Of a stretch of DNA of 64,000 nt, positions 57,270-64,000 are shown in pieces; position 1 is the stretch's first letter; each line of letters begins with the position of its first letter. The stretch covers positions 1,740,001-1,804,000 of the forward strand of contig NZ_CP137157.1 in assembly GCF_040581405.1 (NCBI RefSeq), in the 5' to 3' direction. The notes below the pieces were generated by a model, which saw nothing but the letters and a program-made list of their open reading frames with translations, was not told the origin of the DNA and made no database searches. A program made the translations under genes and the position numbers. The DNA comes from Komagataeibacter sucrofermentans DSM 15973 (GTDB taxonomy: Bacteria > Pseudomonadota > Alphaproteobacteria > Acetobacterales > Acetobacteraceae).

Positions 57270-58633
57270 GAGGCTGTCCTTTGCGCAAGCCAGCGTTCAA
57301 GGTAGTGAATATCCACGCCGCCACGCGCAAATGCGGGGTCGGCCAGCAGGTCCTGATGCAGGGCGATGTTGGTTGACACCCCTTCCACCTTCATTTCCGC
57401 CAGCGCCACCCGCATGCGGGCAATGGCCTGCTCACGGGTCGCGCCGTAACTGATGATCTTGCCGATAAGCGAGTCATAATAAGGCTGCACCGTGTAGCCC
57501 GCCACGACATGCGTATCGACCCGGATGCCCGGGCCACCGGGCAGATCCCAGCGCGTGATGGTGCCGGGCGAAGGCATGAAGGTAAACGGATCCTCGGCAT
57601 TGAGGCGGCATTCAATGGCATGGCCGCGCAGCCCGATATCCGCCTGCGCGATGCCAAGCCGCTGGCCCTGGGCAATGCGCAGCTGCTCGGCCACGATGTC
57701 GATGCCTGTTGTCTCTTCCGTAATCGGGTGCTCGACCTGCACGCGGGTGTTCATCTCGATAAAGGCGAACACGCCATCTTCATACAGGAACTCGAACGTG
57801 CCCGCGCCACGGTAGCCGATACGCCTGCACGCTTCGGCGCAGCGTTCGCCAATTTCGGCAATGGTTTCGGGTGCGATGCCGGGGGCGGATGCTTCCTCCA
57901 GCACTTTCTGGTGGCGGCGCTGTAGCGAGCAGTCGCGCGCGCCCAGCCACAGCGCGGTGCCGTGGGTGTCGCACAGAACCTGAATTTCGATATGACGCGG
58001 CTTCTGCATGAAGCGTTCAAGATACAGCGTCGGGTTGCCAAAGGCCTGCTCGGCCTCCTTGGCGGTCAGCGTTACGGCCTGTGCCAGGTCCGCCACACGC
58101 TCGACCACGCGCATCCCGCGCCCGCCGCCACCACCTGATGCCTTGACGATGACCGGAAAGCCGACATCGAGCGCAATGGCCTTCACGGCGTCCATATCAG
58201 CGGGCAGCGGCCCGTCCGAGCCGGGCACGCAGGGCACGCCCGCCTCACGCATGGCGCGCTTGGCGGTAATCTTGTCGCCCATCATGCGGATGGAAGCCCC
58301 GGTCGGGCCGATGAAGGTCAGGCCCGCTTTTTCCACCACATCGGCAAAATCAGCATTTTCCGACAGGAAGCCGTAGCCGGGGTGAATGGCCTGCGCCCCG
58401 GTCAGCCGGGCGGCGAGCAGCAGCCCGTCGGGGTCGAGATAGCTGCGGGCTGCGGCGGCGGGGCCAATGCACAGCGCAACATCGGCCTCATGCACATGGC
58501 GGCTGTCGGCATCGGCTTCGGAATACACCGCCACCGTCTCCAGCCCGAGCTGGCGGCAGGCGCGCTGGATGCGCAGTGCGATCTCGCCGCGATTAGCGAT
58601 CAGCACCCGGTTGAAACGTGGGGTCTCACTCAT
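57266..58633 (-). CDS. Biotin carboxylase subunit (AccC-like)
   Basis: A 455-residue ATP-grasp enzyme that carboxylates biotin using bicarbonate and ATP. It contains [19 protein letters not shown] at the start, [10 protein letters not shown] about residue 83, the glycine-rich loop [12 protein letters not shown] about residue 160, and [17 protein letters not shown] about residue 285. The C-terminal domain is complete. The start overlaps accB (ATGA) and the stop overlaps the degenerate BCCP gene. The pxp genes opposite suggest it serves a dedicated carboxylase rather than acetyl-CoA carboxylase; that is inference. Confidence 0.92.
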   Translation of the reverse strand: MSETPRFNRVLIANRGEIALRIQRACRQLGLETVAVYSEADADSRHVHEADVALCIGPAAAARSYLDPDGLLLAARLTGAQAIHPGYGFLSENADFADVVEKAGLTFIGPTGASIRMMGDKITAKRAMREAGVPCVPGSDGPLPADMDAVKAIALDVGFPVIVKASGGGGGRGMRVVERVADLAQAVTLTAKEAEQAFGNPTLYLERFMQKPRHIEIQVLCDTHGTALWLGARDCSLQRRHQKVLEEASAPGIAPETIAEIGERCAEACRRIGYRGAGTFEFLYEDGVFAFIEMNTRVQVEHPITEETTGIDIVAEQLRIAQGQRLGIAQADIGLRGHAIECRLNAEDPFTFMPSPGTITRWDLPGGPGIRVDTHVVAGYTVQPYYDSLIGKIISYGATREQAIARMRVALAEMKVEGVSTNIALHQDLLADPAFARGGVDIHYLERWLAQRTAS

Positions 58634-59067
58634 GCCAGCCGGAACAGGGGGGTCCCTGCCTCCACTTCGGTGCCGTCTTCCACCAGCACGGCGGCGATCT
58701 TGCCAGCCTGCCCGGCACGGACGGCGTTGAACACCTTCATCGCCTCGACCAGGCCCACTTCCTGCCCTGCCTGCACGTCCTGCCCCACCGTTATGAACGG
58801 CGGCGCGCCCGGCGCGGGCGAGAGATGGAACACGCCATAGGACGGGGCGGCAATGACCGCCTCCTCCGCCACCGGCGGCGCAGCCTGTGGCGTGGCCGCT
58901 ACGGGCGCGGGAGCCACTCCTGCGGGCGGGGCGGATGGCGCAACCTCAGGCTGCGCACCGCCGCCACGGGTAATGCGGATACGGCAGCCGCCTTCCTCGA
59001 CCTCCAGCTCCGTGACCGGAGCCGTGGCCAGCAGGTCGATCAGCCGCCTGACATGCGTGAGATCCAC
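58630..59067 (-). CDS. Biotin carboxyl carrier protein (AccB-like)
   Basis: A 145-residue BCCP. The N-terminal helical segment ([20 protein letters not shown]) is followed by an Ala/Pro-rich linker. The C-terminal biotinyl domain has the intact VEAMKVFN motif about residue 110 for biotin attachment. It forms the first half of a carrier pair with the degenerate protein at 56808, and overlaps accC by four bases. It starts 5 bases after the SDR stop. Confidence 0.9.
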   Translation of the reverse strand: MDLTHVRRLIDLLATAPVTELEVEEGGCRIRITRGGGAQPEVAPSAPPAGVAPAPVAATPQAAPPVAEEAVIAAPSYGVFHLSPAPGAPPFITVGQDVQAGQEVGLVEAMKVFNAVRAGQAGKIAAVLVEDGTEVEAGTPLFRLA

Positions 59068-59072
59068 TGGTC

Positions 59073-59828
59073 TTACGCCGCGCCGGATGTCTTTTTGGCG
59101 AAGTTCAGCCCACCCACGACCTGCATGGTCGGCAGCACTTCCATGAAGCTGACATTCATGCGCTGCGGCGACATGACGGCGAAGGCGACGGAGTTTGCGA
59201 TATCCTCGGGCAGCAGGGACTCATATTCATCAAAGAATCGCTTCTTCGCCTCTTCCATGTTCCCGATCAGGCGGCCGAACACCTCGGTTTCGCAACGCGC
59301 GGGCGAGACTTCGGTCACGCGGATGCGACGGCCGAACAGGTCGCAGCGCAGCTGCTGCGAGAGCGAATGCACGCCTGCCTTGGTGGCGTGATAGACCGTG
59401 TTGCCCCCAGCAAAGGCGTAATGGCCCGCAATGGAGGTGATGTTGACGATATGCCCGCGATCACGCTCGATCATGCCGGCCACCACGAGGCGGGTCAGCT
59501 GCAGCACCGCGCGCAGGTTCACGTCCACCAGCGCATCGATATCCTCAGGCGTGGTGTTGGTGATGTTGCCCGTGCGCGACTGCCCGGCATTGTTGACCAG
59601 GATGTCGATCTCGAGACCCTTGACCAGCGCCTCGATCCCGGCCTGGTCGGACACGCTGACAGCGTGCACGACGCAGCCGGTTTCCTGCGACAGCTGCTCC
59701 AGCCGGGCCGCGTCACGCGCCAGGGCATGAACCTCGATCCCTTCCTGCGCCAGGCGGCGCACGATCTGCGCGCCAATGCCAGAAGATGCGCCAGTGACAA
59801 GGGCGGTACGATACGGCTGGTTGCTCAT
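59073..59828 (-). CDS. Short-chain dehydrogenase/reductase
   Basis: A 251-residue classical SDR. The cofactor motif is TGASSGIGAQIV about residue 12, NNAG about residue 85, Ser in ITSIAG about residue 132 and YHATK about residue 147. It resembles the YdfG/sepiapterin-reductase-like SDR group; substrate unknown. It is the first gene of the minus-strand unit with accB and accC and divergent from the pxp genes, so a role in the same pathway is likely. Confidence 0.88.
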   Translation of the reverse strand: MSNQPYRTALVTGASSGIGAQIVRRLAQEGIEVHALARDAARLEQLSQETGCVVHAVSVSDQAGIEALVKGLEIDILVNNAGQSRTGNITNTTPEDIDALVDVNLRAVLQLTRLVVAGMIERDRGHIVNITSIAGHYAFAGGNTVYHATKAGVHSLSQQLRCDLFGRRIRVTEVSPARCETEVFGRLIGNMEEAKKRFFDEYESLLPEDIANSVAFAVMSPQRMNVSFMEVLPTMQVVGGLNFAKKTSGAA

Positions 59829-60146
59829 GGTAAGAAAACCCGATCCTGAACAGAGAAACTAACACCACCCGGCCCCACAGCGGATACCGGATGCTCAGCT
59901 ATTGATTTTCATGCTAACGGCCATGAACAACAAGCGCCAAGAGCACTTCGTTCTCACGCCATAACATAATATGATGGCCCGGCTATCATGCTGAGCCATA
60001 AGATTATTCAATAGCCTCACAACCACAATTGCACTGGCCATCGTTACGTAAACGGTCATAGTATTGCAGTCGGCACTTCAGGCCGCGAAACCTATATTGT
60101 TACGGTTCAGGTTCAATAACCAGCGCCGTTCCAGGGACTGTGTATT
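59829..60146. other. Divergent intergenic region, SDR-acc / pxp
   Basis: About 320 bases between two divergent operons. An AT-rich centre (about 59950-60030, with CATAACATAATATGATGG) probably holds both promoters. I saw no clear operator palindrome and no gene. Confidence 0.45.
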
Positions 60147-60839
60147 TTGAACACGGATATAAAGAACGATGTGGCGCGCGATACCGCCGCGGCGCCTGCC
60201 ATAAGCATGATCGGCACACGCGCCATGCTGTTCGAGGCGCCGGGTGATTTCACCATGGCCCACCAGCGCCGGGTCTGGGCATTGATGGACGCAGCACAGG
60301 CGCGGCCCGACGTGTGCGAACTCATTCCCGGCGTGACCAACCTCATGCTGATCTTTTCCGCCCCGCCCGACAGCCCGCAGGCGGTGGCGGACTGGCTGTG
60401 CCATGCCTGGAACACCCTGCCCGAGCGGCACATCGAGGGAAAGCTGTTCGAGATCGGCGTGCGCTATGGCGGCGCGCTGGGCGAGGATCTGGCTGCGGTC
60501 TGCGCCCATTCGGGCCTGTCGCCGCAGGACGTCATTTCCATCCATCACGGTAGTGAATACACGGTCTGCGCCATTGGCAGCGCGCCGGGCTTTGGCTACC
60601 TGCATGGCCTTGACCCCCGCATCGCAACGCCGCGCAAGACCGTGCCATCGCTGAACATGCAGGCGGGTACCGTCATCATCGGCGGCATGCAGGCTGGCAT
60701 TTCCGCGCTGACAGGACCGAACGGGTGGAATTCCATCGGGTTTACCGACCTGCGCGTGTTCGATCCGTACAAACAGCCCCCTGCCCTGTTTGCCGTTGGC
60801 GATCGCATCCGCTTTTACCCCGAAAGCATCGAGCTGTGA
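60147..60839 (+). CDS. pxpB: 5-oxoprolinase subunit B / carboxyltransferase domain (PxpB, KipI-like)
   Basis: A 230-residue KipI/AHS1-domain protein. Typical segments are IHHGSEYTVCAIGSAPGFGYL about residue 131, ATPRKTVPSL and GGMQAGISAL, which are conserved in PxpB and in the carboxyltransferase half of urea carboxylase. The first usable start in frame is TTG 60147 with CAGGGA upstream; ATG 60207 would shorten it by 20 residues without losing the domain. The stop overlaps the next start (GTGA). Confidence 0.9.
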   Translation: MNTDIKNDVARDTAAAPAISMIGTRAMLFEAPGDFTMAHQRRVWALMDAAQARPDVCELIPGVTNLMLIFSAPPDSPQAVADWLCHAWNTLPERHIEGKLFEIGVRYGGALGEDLAAVCAHSGLSPQDVISIHHGSEYTVCAIGSAPGFGYLHGLDPRIATPRKTVPSLNMQAGTVIIGGMQAGISALTGPNGWNSIGFTDLRVFDPYKQPPALFAVGDRIRFYPESIEL

Positions 60840-61846
60840 TTACGATCCTTGAAACATCCGCCCTGAATACGGTGCAGGATCTCGGTCGCCCCGGATACCG
60901 TAATCTGGGCGTGGGCACGTCGGGCGCCATGGATGCGCTTGCCCTGCAGGTCGGCAATATCCTGCTGGGCAACCAGATGGATGATGCCTGCATAGAACTG
61001 CAGACCTATCCGTTCGTGCTGCGCTTTGACGCACCCGCCACCTTTGCCGTGACGGGCATGGACGCCGCGATCGAACTTGATGGCCGCACGATCCTGCCGT
61101 GGATGGTCGAGACGGCGGCGGCAGGCCAGGTGCTGCGCATCGGGCCGCCCAAGGCGGGCGCGCGCGGCTATATCTGCCTTGCCGGGGGCATTGAGGTGCC
61201 GGTGGTGCTGGGCTCGCGCAGCACGCAGTTGCGTGGCGGCTTTGGCGGGCTTGACGGTCGCCCGCTGGAGGCAGGCGATACGCTCAGGACCACGGGTGCC
61301 GCGCTGGATGTGGCGGGCTATGGCGCCCTGCCCCCCGCTGCGGTGCTGGATGCCGTAGCAGGCGGGGAGGATGCCAAGGTCATCAACCTGCGCGCGATGC
61401 CAGCAACCGATTACACCCTGTTCACACCCGAAGCCCAGCAGCGGCTGTGGGATACCGCCTGGCGCATTACGCCACAGAGCAACCGCGTCGGCTACCGCCT
61501 GTCGGGCGCCCCGCTTGAACTGCGCCACCGGGTTGAACTGCGCTCCTATGGCGTGATTGCCGGTATCGTGCAGGTTCCGCCCGCGGGCGAGCCGATCGTG
61601 CAACTGGCCGATGCCAATACCGTGGGCGGTTACCCGCGCATCGCCACCGTAATCGAGGCCGATCTGTGGCGACTGGCGCAGGCGCGCATCGGCATGCGCA
61701 TCCGCTTGCATGAATGCAGCTTTGCCGAAGGTGTTGCCGCCATGCAGCCGGTCAACGCCTATCTTGACGACCTGCGCATGATGGTTGCCCATTACCGCGC
61801 ATCCGCACGCAGCCGCGCTGGCATGAAATCTGGAGCCAAGGCATGA
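60836..61846 (+). CDS. pxpC: 5-oxoprolinase subunit C / biotin-dependent carboxyltransferase (PxpC, KipA-like)
   Basis: A 336-residue AHS2-domain protein beginning ITILETSALNTVQDLGRPGYR. It contains GARGYICLAGGIEVPVVLGSRST about residue 105 and SNRVGYRLSGAPLE about residue 222, both conserved in PxpC and in urea carboxylase/allophanate-type enzymes. The GTG at 60836 overlaps the PxpB stop by four bases and is the family start; the frame extends upstream to 60725 inside pxpB. It overlaps pxpA (ATGA). Confidence 0.93.
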   Translation: MITILETSALNTVQDLGRPGYRNLGVGTSGAMDALALQVGNILLGNQMDDACIELQTYPFVLRFDAPATFAVTGMDAAIELDGRTILPWMVETAAAGQVLRIGPPKAGARGYICLAGGIEVPVVLGSRSTQLRGGFGGLDGRPLEAGDTLRTTGAALDVAGYGALPPAAVLDAVAGGEDAKVINLRAMPATDYTLFTPEAQQRLWDTAWRITPQSNRVGYRLSGAPLELRHRVELRSYGVIAGIVQVPPAGEPIVQLADANTVGGYPRIATVIEADLWRLAQARIGMRIRLHECSFAEGVAAMQPVNAYLDDLRMMVAHYRASARSRAGMKSGAKA

Positions 61847-62604
61847 AGATCGACCTCAATTCCGACATGGGCGAAGGTTTTGGCCGCTGGCGCATTGCTG
61901 ATGATGACGGGTTGATGGACACCGTCTCATCAGCCAATATCGCCTGTGGTTTCCATGCCGGTGACTACGCCATCATGGACCGCACCGTGCGACTGGCGAA
62001 GGAAAAGGGCGTGGGCATTGGCGCCCATCCCGGCCTGCCCGACCTGATGGGCTTTGGCCGCCGCACCATGGCCGTGTCCGATGCAGATATGGAATCCATG
62101 ATGTGCTACCAGATCGGCGCGCTGCAGGGCATTGCCGCCCGCCACGGCCATCGGGTGACCCATGTCAGTTACCATGCCGCCTTTGGCAACATGGCCAATG
62201 CGGATGAGGGCCTTGCCCTGCGCCTGACCCGCGCCATCGCGGCCCTTGACCGGAACCTGAGCGTGTTCTGCATGCCCGGCCAGGCGACCGAGCGTGCCGC
62301 CGAGAAGGCCGGCCTGCGGGCACAGACCCTGTTCCTGGCCGATCGTGCCTATACCACGGCCGGCACGCTGGTGCCGCGCGGGCAGCCGGGTGCTGTCATT
62401 CACGACCTTGCGGGCGTGCGGGCGCGTGTGAAGCAGTTCCTGCATGACGGATCGGTCACGACCATTGACGGCGCACGCCTGCCGGTCAGGGCGCAGTCCA
62501 TTCTGGTGCACAGCGACACGCCGGGATCACTGGAACTCGCCCGCGCCATCCGCGCGGAAATCGAGGCAAGCGGGGGCGTGCTGACCCCTGCCTGCCAGCT
62601 TTAA
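61843..62604 (+). CDS. pxpA: 5-oxoprolinase subunit A, LamB/YcsF family (PxpA)
   Basis: A 253-residue enzyme with the LamB/YcsF signature MKIDLNSDMGEGFGRW at the start, SSANIACGFHAGDYAIMDRTV about residue 26 and GAHPGLPDLMGFGRR about residue 60. PxpA acts with PxpB and PxpC in ATP-dependent cleavage of 5-oxoproline to glutamate. Its start overlaps pxpC (ATGA), so pxpBCA is one coupled unit, in the common order. Confidence 0.94.
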   Translation: MKIDLNSDMGEGFGRWRIADDDGLMDTVSSANIACGFHAGDYAIMDRTVRLAKEKGVGIGAHPGLPDLMGFGRRTMAVSDADMESMMCYQIGALQGIAARHGHRVTHVSYHAAFGNMANADEGLALRLTRAIAALDRNLSVFCMPGQATERAAEKAGLRAQTLFLADRAYTTAGTLVPRGQPGAVIHDLAGVRARVKQFLHDGSVTTIDGARLPVRAQSILVHSDTPGSLELARAIRAEIEASGGVLTPACQL

Positions 62605-62777
62605 GGCCCAGGCATCCTCTACCCATAAGAATTTTCTATTGCACCGCAACGAACGCCTATGACCCGGAATCCGCCCCCTGCGTTACGGTGCCGCAACATG
62701 AAGTGCGTGGGGGCACCCGGCAGCATTGATTGATGAAGCGCGCCGCTGTCCATGTCGTGCATTGAGGTACGGATAAA

Positions 62778-63710
62778 ATGAAGCATGACCTGAAACGTGG
62801 CGCCCTTCTTCTGGCATCGGCAACGTTTTTTACCGCCGCCCTCAATGCCCTGCAGAAACTGACCGGCTCCACGCTTCCCGCACTCGAGATCATTTTCTTC
62901 CGGAACCTGTTTTCGCTCCCCTTCGTGCTGCTGATTGCATCACGCAGCGGCATTGTGCTGAAAACACATCATTTTGGCGGCCATGTCCTGCGCTCGGTGG
63001 TGGGCCTGATCAGCATGATCATGGTCGTGATAACCGTGACCCGCCTGCCACTGGCCGAACAGCAGGTCCTGTCCTACACGCAGCCCCTGTTTCTGGTCCT
63101 GCTGTCGATACCGCTGTTGCATGAACGGCCCTCGCTCCAGCGCTGGGTTGCGGTCTCGATCGGGTTCTCAGGCGTGATCGTGGTGGCCCTTGGCAAGGGG
63201 CTGCTACATGGCCATGCCGCAACAGGCGCTGCCGTGCCCAACTGGGCCTATTTCGTGGCTCTGGCGCAGGGGGCCGTCGGCGCGCTGACCACCATGCAGA
63301 TACGCCAGCTTTCCGCCACGGAATCCAGCACCACAATCGCCCTGTGGCAGGCCATTCTCATGACGGTCATGACCGCGCTGCCGCTGCCCTTCATCTGGAC
63401 CACGCCGGGCCTGACCGAAGCGGGCTGCCTTGTTGCCGTGGGTGCCTTTGCCGGTATCGCGCAGGTGCTCCAGACCGAGGCCTTCGCCTCGGCGCAGGTC
63501 TCCGCCATTGGCCCGTTTGCCTATTCCGGGCTGCTCTGGGCCGCGCTGATCGGGTGGTTCGGGTTTGGCGAGATGCCCGGCATCGCCATGGGCATTGGCG
63601 GGCTGCTGATCATTGGCTCGGGCGTGTGGATGCTGCGCAATGACCGCCCGGCCAGGCAGAAAGTGGTGGCGGAAGGCACGATGGATGCCGCCACCGGCAC
63701 CCCGCCCTGA
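62778..63710 (+). CDS. DMT-superfamily permease (EamA type)
   Basis: A 310-residue, ten-helix-type transporter with two EamA repeats (LNALQKLTGSTLPALEIIFFRNLFSLPF and LPLAEQQVLSYTQPLFLVLLSI-type segments). It lies 173 bases after pxpA and could move a substrate or product of the pathway. It resembles the DMT gene at 49769-50683. Substrate unknown. A short AT-rich stretch upstream may hold its own promoter. Confidence 0.85.
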   Translation: MKHDLKRGALLLASATFFTAALNALQKLTGSTLPALEIIFFRNLFSLPFVLLIASRSGIVLKTHHFGGHVLRSVVGLISMIMVVITVTRLPLAEQQVLSYTQPLFLVLLSIPLLHERPSLQRWVAVSIGFSGVIVVALGKGLLHGHAATGAAVPNWAYFVALAQGAVGALTTMQIRQLSATESSTTIALWQAILMTVMTALPLPFIWTTPGLTEAGCLVAVGAFAGIAQVLQTEAFASAQVSAIGPFAYSGLLWAALIGWFGFGEMPGIAMGIGGLLIIGSGVWMLRNDRPARQKVVAEGTMDAATGTPP

Positions 63711-63766
63711 TCGCCATGCGCCACCCCTCCCTCTCGTAATTCATGGCACACCAGGAGTCCTAAAGC

Positions 63767-64000
63767 GTGACAACAGGTGAAATGACCACCGACGCCCGAA
63801 GCAGGCGCGCAATTCCTGCCCGCTACGTGTTCTTCTTTCTTGTCTTCCTGATGTACGCCATTAGCTATGGCGACCGCGCGGCGCTCTCCATCGCCCTGCC
63901 CACGATGGGCAGGGAGTTTTCGCTGACACCGGTGCAGATGGGCTGGGTCTCGTCGAGTTTCCTGTGGTCATATTTCCTGCTCAACCTGCCCTCGACCATC
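63767..64000 (+). CDS. MFS transporter, ACS-family-like, 3' partial
   Basis: The first 78 residues of a major-facilitator permease cut by the window edge. RYVFFFLVFLMYAISYGDRAALSIALPTM and GREFSLTPVQMGWVSSSFLWSYFLLNLP are the typical first two helices and motif of the anion:cation symporter (hexuronate/galactarate/phthalate) family. GTG 63767 has CAGGAG nine bases upstream; ATG 63782 is an in-frame alternative. Substrate cannot be told. Confidence 0.8.
   Translation, partial: MTTGEMTTDARSRRAIPARYVFFFLVFLMYAISYGDRAALSIALPTMGREFSLTPVQMGWVSSSFLWSYFLLNLPSTI

Overview
The window is a GC-rich stretch of a bacterial chromosome. It most resembles an acetic acid bacterium (Acetobacteraceae, Komagataeibacter/Gluconacetobacter type). 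The clues are a cyanide-insensitive bd-type quinol oxidase, a short-chain dehydrogenase close to the Gluconobacter xylitol dehydrogenase, three TonB-dependent receptors, and a complete urt/ure urea system. This placement comes from remembered protein families, not from a search. No rRNA, tRNA, CRISPR array, intact transposase or replication origin was seen. Genes are dense and many stop/start codons overlap (ATGA, TGATG).

Layout: (1) 1-2574 holds the end of cioA, then cioB and a 47-residue DUF2474 subunit. (2) 2980-5037 is an iron-linked DUF3649 / PepSY / DUF3325 module behind a Fur-like palindrome, followed by a secreted Gly-rich repeat protein. (3) 6201-16340 is an uptake island: a TonB receptor, a five-domain peptide/opine/nickel-type ABC importer, a LysR regulator and an FAD monooxygenase. 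(4) 16569-34469 is a large urea island: urtABCDE plus a nickel permease on the minus strand, a divergent NCS1-permease/histidine-kinase/receiver fusion with its LuxR-type response regulator, a secreted protein and a porin, and ureDABCEFG. (5) 34678-36553 carries a GNAT acetyltransferase and a Tas-like aldo/keto reductase. (6) 36668-42968 is a phosphate island: pstCAB-phoU behind a PHO-box-like site and without pstS, a small conserved-looking protein, a PiT transporter and a PPK2 kinase.

(7) 43071-50683 is mixed accessory DNA: xylitol-dehydrogenase-like SDR, a Fur-boxed siderophore receptor, a decayed histidine kinase, a DUF1348 protein, a GlxA-type regulator, a secreted alpha/beta hydrolase and a DMT permease. 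(8) 50770-51227 is a decayed McrB. (9) 51403-56659 has a second receptor of the 6322 family, a LysR regulator and an aspartase. (10) 56808-62604 is a divergent cluster encoding biotin carboxylase, two BCCP-like proteins (one lacking the biotinylated lysine), an SDR and PxpB/PxpC/PxpA. A DMT permease and the start of an MFS permease close the window.

Functionally the window combines nitrogen scavenging (urea import, nickel supply, urease, its own sensory pair; 5-oxoproline-type ring opening; aspartase), phosphate acquisition and storage, and iron or organic-compound uptake. The most unusual parts are the transporter-kinase fusion beside the urea operon and the possible split urea-carboxylase-like enzyme at 56808-62604. 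Six copies of a GCCGCC/GGCGGC hairpin, often just downstream of stop codons, form a dispersed terminator-like repeat family.
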